The notes under the pieces: generated by a model
Seen by the model: the letters and a program-made list of their open reading frames with translations, nothing else
What the model was told of the DNA's origin: nothing
Databases searched by the model: none
Shown here: in pieces, positions 7,186 to 9,551 of the stretch
Layout of the letters: each line of letters starts with the position of its first letter
How positions within the stretch are numbered: the first letter of the stretch is position 1
From: Pseudomonas sp.
GTDB lineage: Bacteria; Pseudomonadota; Gammaproteobacteria; Pseudomonadales; Pseudomonadaceae
NCBI GenBank assembly: GCA_029239415.1
Contig: JAQZAY010000127.1
Location: 1-9,551, forward strand
Direction of reading: 5' to 3'
DNA length: 9,551 nucleotides
Position numbers and translations under genes: made by a program

Positions 7186-9135
7186 TCATGAAGATTTCGA
7201 AGGCTTTTTCCGAGCTGGCTGTCTCGGCTTGCCTTTCGAGGCCGCACCGCTCTTGCGCTTCTTCTTCCAAGGTGCCCCGCCCTTGCCTGCAGGCGCCGCT
7301 CCGCTGATGCGCAACTGCAGGCCCGAACAGCGCTCCACCTGCTTGCTCATCCATGCCGATTGCTTGGCGACGAATTCATCCAGGCTCATTTCGCCGTTCT
7401 GCACCATGTCCAGCGCTTGCTCCCAGATCGCCGTGGTGCCGGGGTCGGCGATGGCGCGGGGCACGGCGTCGATCAGGCTGCAGGCCGCGGGGGTGGCGCA
7501 CAGCGCCTTGCCTTGCGTGACCAGGTAGCCGCGGTCGATAAGACCCTGGATGATCCCGGCACGGGTCGCTTCGGTACCGATGCCGGTGGTGTCCTTGAGC
7601 TTCTGCTTGAGGCGCGGGTCCTCCACCAGCCTGGAGACGTTCTTCATGGCCTTGATCAGGTCGCCCTCGGTGAACGGCTTGGGCGGCTGGGTCCAGAGAT
7701 CCTTCAGTTGCTGGGCAAGCACCGCGCAGTCCTGGCCTTGGCGCAGTATCGGCAATACCTGGGCCGGCGGGGGCTCGCGCCCCTTGCCCGGGGTCAGGGC
7801 CTCGGGCAGCGCGCGGCGCCAGCCGGTCTCGACGATCTGCTTGCCGACGGCGCGCAAGGCGTGGCCCGCGCAATCGAACTCGGCCTGGGTGCGGTCGTAT
7901 TCATGGTTGGGCAGGAACTGCGCCAGGTATCGGGCGCGGATCAGGGTATAGACCGACTGGTATTTTGGCGGCAGCCTCGAAGGGTCGCTGGCGGCCACGG
8001 TCGGAATGATGCCGTGGTGGGCGGTGACCTTGGCGTCGTTCCAGGCCCGCGACCGGCGTTGCGGCTCCAGGTGCGGCTGCAAGGGCGCGAGGCTCGCGTC
8101 GGCGCGCTGCAGGGCGGCCAGGATGACCGGTGCCTCGCCGTGCTGGCTCAGGGGCAGGTAGCCGCAGTCGCTGCGCGGATAGGTGATCAGCTTGTGGGTC
8201 TCGTACAGGGCCTGGGCGATGTCGAGGGTTTCCTGGGCACCAAGGCCGAACTTCTTCGAGCACAGCTCTTGCAGGGTACCCAGGTCGAAGGGCAGCGGCG
8301 CGGCTTCGCGCACGCGCTCGGTAGCCACTTTCAACACCCGCGCCATGCCTGCGGCCTCCATGTCGGCGACAGCCTGCCGGGCCAGCGCCTGGTTCAGGCA
8401 GCGACCCTGGTCGTCACAGGCATCCTCGGGTGCGCGCCATTGGGCGTTGAACCGGGTGCCGGCATGCTCCAGTGTGACATCGATGCTCCAGAACGGCACC
8501 GGCACGAAGTCGGCGATGCTGCGGTCGCGGTCGACCACCAGGCGCAAGGTGGGTGTCTGCACCCGGCCGACCGGCAGCACCCCCTGGTAGCCCGACTGGC
8601 GGCCGAGCAGGGTGAACAGCCGGCTCATGTTCATGCCGATCAGCCAGTCCGCGCGCGCGCGGCCCAGGGCCGAATGATACAGGCTGAAGGTCTCCTGCCC
8701 GGGCCGCAGCTGGCCCAGGGCCTTGCGGATGGAGGCGTCGTCCAGCGCCGAGAGCCACAGGCGCTGGATGGGGCCCCGGTAGCGGCAATGCTCGACCAGC
8801 TCGCGGGCGATCATCTCGCCCTCGCGGTCGGCGTCGGTGGCGATCACCAGCTCGCTGGCCTCGCCGAGCAGGCGCTTGACCGCCTTGAACTGGCTGGCCG
8901 TCTTGGGCTTGACGAGCATTTTCCACTTCGCCGGGATGATCGGCAGGTCGGTCAGGACCCAGCGCTTGTAGCGCTCGTCATAGCTGTCGGGCGGGGCGGT
9001 TTCGAGCAGGTGGCCGATGCACCAGGTCACGCAGACGCCTGCGCCTTGCCAGCAGCCATCGGCCTTGCGGGTCGCGCCCAGGACCTTGGCGATGTCCTTG
9101 GCTTGTGAGGGTTTTTCGCAGAGAAAGAGGCGCAT
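7186..9135 (-). CDS. topB: DNA topoisomerase III
   Basis: This type IA topoisomerase passes one DNA strand through a transient break and in E. coli acts with RecQ-type helicases in decatenation and recombination. The 649-residue length matches E. coli TopB (about 650). The N-terminal TOPRIM domain has E7 (LCEKPSQAKDIA) and DADREGE (101-107). The signature GRVQTPTL (190-197) follows, and the catalytic tyrosine is Y319 in LITYPRSDCGYLP. A later family motif is TGIGTEATRAGII (517-529). The last 31 residues form a Lys/Arg-rich tail without zinc-finger cysteines, as expected for TopB rather than TopA. The ATG at 9135 fits the family N terminus, although the ribosome site is weak. A LexA-type palindrome lies 72 bases upstream, and a palindrome sits directly after the stop. 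Confidence 0.96.
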   Translation of the reverse strand: MRLFLCEKPSQAKDIAKVLGATRKADGCWQGAGVCVTWCIGHLLETAPPDSYDERYKRWVLTDLPIIPAKWKMLVKPKTASQFKAVKRLLGEASELVIATDADREGEMIARELVEHCRYRGPIQRLWLSALDDASIRKALGQLRPGQETFSLYHSALGRARADWLIGMNMSRLFTLLGRQSGYQGVLPVGRVQTPTLRLVVDRDRSIADFVPVPFWSIDVTLEHAGTRFNAQWRAPEDACDDQGRCLNQALARQAVADMEAAGMARVLKVATERVREAAPLPFDLGTLQELCSKKFGLGAQETLDIAQALYETHKLITYPRSDCGYLPLSQHGEAPVILAALQRADASLAPLQPHLEPQRRSRAWNDAKVTAHHGIIPTVAASDPSRLPPKYQSVYTLIRARYLAQFLPNHEYDRTQAEFDCAGHALRAVGKQIVETGWRRALPEALTPGKGREPPPAQVLPILRQGQDCAVLAQQLKDLWTQPPKPFTEGDLIKAMKNVSRLVEDPRLKQKLKDTTGIGTEATRAGIIQGLIDRGYLVTQGKALCATPAACSLIDAVPRAIADPGTTAIWEQALDMVQNGEMSLDEFVAKQSAWMSKQVERCSGLQLRISGAAPAGKGGAPWKKKRKSGAASKGKPRQPARKKPSKSS

Positions 9136-9207
9136 GGCCAGGCAGAGTCTTGTCAGCAGGGATGGCCGACAGGATGCGCAAAGTGGGGCGTGGAGGCAAG
9201 TGGGAAT

Positions 9208-9223
9208 CTGTATGGATGTACAG
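9208..9223. promoter_or_regulatory. Predicted LexA (SOS) box upstream of topB
   Basis: CTGTATGGATGTACAG has the form CTG-N10-CAG with palindromic CTGTA/TACAG ends, matching the Pseudomonas and E. coli LexA operator (CTGTA-N6-TACAG). It sits in the 165-base gap between the GNAT gene and topB, with 72 bases between it and the topB ATG. No plus-strand gene starts to its right within the window, so topB is the likely target. The -10/-35 elements around it could not be placed with confidence. Confidence 0.7.
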
Positions 9224-9242
9224 TTTCAGTGGATGGGGCATG

Positions 9243-9295
9243 GGGCCACTGCGCTCCCATCGCGGGACCAGCCCGCGATGGGAGCGCAGTGGCCC
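9243..9295. repeat. Perfect 24-bp inverted repeat directly after the GNAT gene
   Basis: The left arm (9243-9266, beginning GGGCCACTGCGCTCCC) and right arm (9272-9295) are exact complements around a five-base loop ACCAG. The right arm ends five bases from the GNAT stop codon (9303-9301). The core around CGCGGG and CCCGCG resembles REP-type palindromes of pseudomonads. Neither strand shows a T-tract after the stem. It probably ends or stabilises the GNAT transcript and separates it from the topB control region. It shares no long identity with the palindrome at 7142-7184. Confidence 0.8.
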
Positions 9296-9300
9296 GGGCA

Positions 9301-9551
9301 TCACGCTGTTTCGCAGGAATCGCGCACCATGTCCACATGCGGGATGCCGGCTTCCAGGAACTCCTCGCTGACCACCTTGAACCCCAGGCGCTCGTAGAAG
9401 GCGGTGGCATGTACCTGGGCACTGAGCATCTGCTGCTTGAGATTGCGCTTCTGCGCCTCCTCGATGACGGCCTGCATCAGCGCGTCGCCGACCTTCAGGC
9501 CACGCCAGTCCTTGAGGACCGACACTCGCCCGATATGCCCGTCAGGCAGCA
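9301..9551 (-). CDS. GNAT family N-acetyltransferase, 5' part outside the window
   Basis: The C-terminal 82 or so residues of an acetyl-CoA-dependent N-acetyltransferase are visible; the substrate cannot be told. The frame is open to the window edge. The residues before the possible GTG at 9525 (GHIGRV) belong to GNAT strand 4 and motif A, so the gene continues beyond the edge. Motif A reads VSVLKDWRGLKVGDALM, where the pyrophosphate-binding loop RGLKVG has Lys in place of the more usual central Gly. The ending, FYERLGFKVVSEEFLEAGIPHVDM, split here as FYERLGF and EEFLEAGIPH, is typical of the ElaA/YjcF-like branch. The stop codon is five bases from the 24-bp palindrome, and topB lies downstream on the same strand. 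Confidence 0.88.
   Translation of the reverse strand, partial: LPDGHIGRVSVLKDWRGLKVGDALMQAVIEEAQKRNLKQQMLSAQVHATAFYERLGFKVVSEEFLEAGIPHVDMVRDSCETA

Noticed and set aside
7047..7247. A longer start for the transporter, reaching into the topB 3' end
   Set aside because: The added 67 residues are polar and unlike the family N terminus, and they would span the REP-like palindrome.
7360..9108. A 582-codon open frame on the plus strand opposite topB
   Set aside because: It lies wholly inside topB, which has all family motifs. Its composition is typical of an antisense shadow in GC-rich DNA.
7142..9295. Palindromes at 7142-7184 and 9243-9295 as ends of a mobile element carrying topB
   Set aside because: The two palindromes are unlike each other, there are no target-site duplications, and topB is a normal chromosomal gene. 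They are better explained as separate post-gene hairpins.
9523..9525. A GTG start for the GNAT gene inside the window
   Set aside because: The frame stays open to the edge and the upstream residues fit the GNAT core, so the gene is truncated by the window, not complete.

Overview
The window is high-GC, gene-dense bacterial chromosome. Its protein sequences, its REP-like palindrome and its Pseudomonas-type LexA box point to a Pseudomonas, most likely of the P. putida group; this is recognition from memory, not a database search. It looks like core chromosome. I see no phage, transposase, CRISPR array, tRNA or rRNA.

Layout. Positions 1-239 are intergenic, with a possible divergent gene start at the left edge. 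Positions 240-4535 (+) hold a tight three-gene operon: gnd (short-form 6-phosphogluconate dehydrogenase), zwf (glucose-6-phosphate dehydrogenase, 4-base ATGA overlap with gnd) and a cytoplasmic glycoside hydrolase family 15 enzyme. Together they could release glucose from an alpha-glucoside or trehalose and run the oxidative pentose phosphate steps. In both dehydrogenases an Asp lies near the end of the second Rossmann strand, where NADP-dependent relatives carry residues that favour the 2'-phosphate. This suggests a preference for NAD+.

Positions 4617-6293 (+) hold a crotonase-family enzyme with the full acidic triad of delta3,5-delta2,4-dienoyl-CoA isomerases, followed after 33 bases by nudC (NAD(H)/NAD-RNA pyrophosphatase). 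A TATAGT -10 box precedes the pair. nudC overlaps tail-to-tail by 33 bases with a minus-strand TSUP/YfcA-type membrane transporter (6261-7046).

The right part is all minus strand: topB (DNA topoisomerase III, 7186-9135) and the 3' part of a GNAT acetyltransferase (9301 to the edge). Each of these two genes is followed, 1 or 5 bases after its stop codon, by a perfect inverted repeat without a U-tract. A LexA/SOS box (CTGTATGGATGTACAG, 9208-9223) lies 72 bases upstream of topB and is the most notable regulatory signal here. I found no clearly new multi-gene system; the best leads are the possible SOS control of topB, the predicted NAD+ preference of the zwf-gnd pair, and the stop-proximal palindromes.
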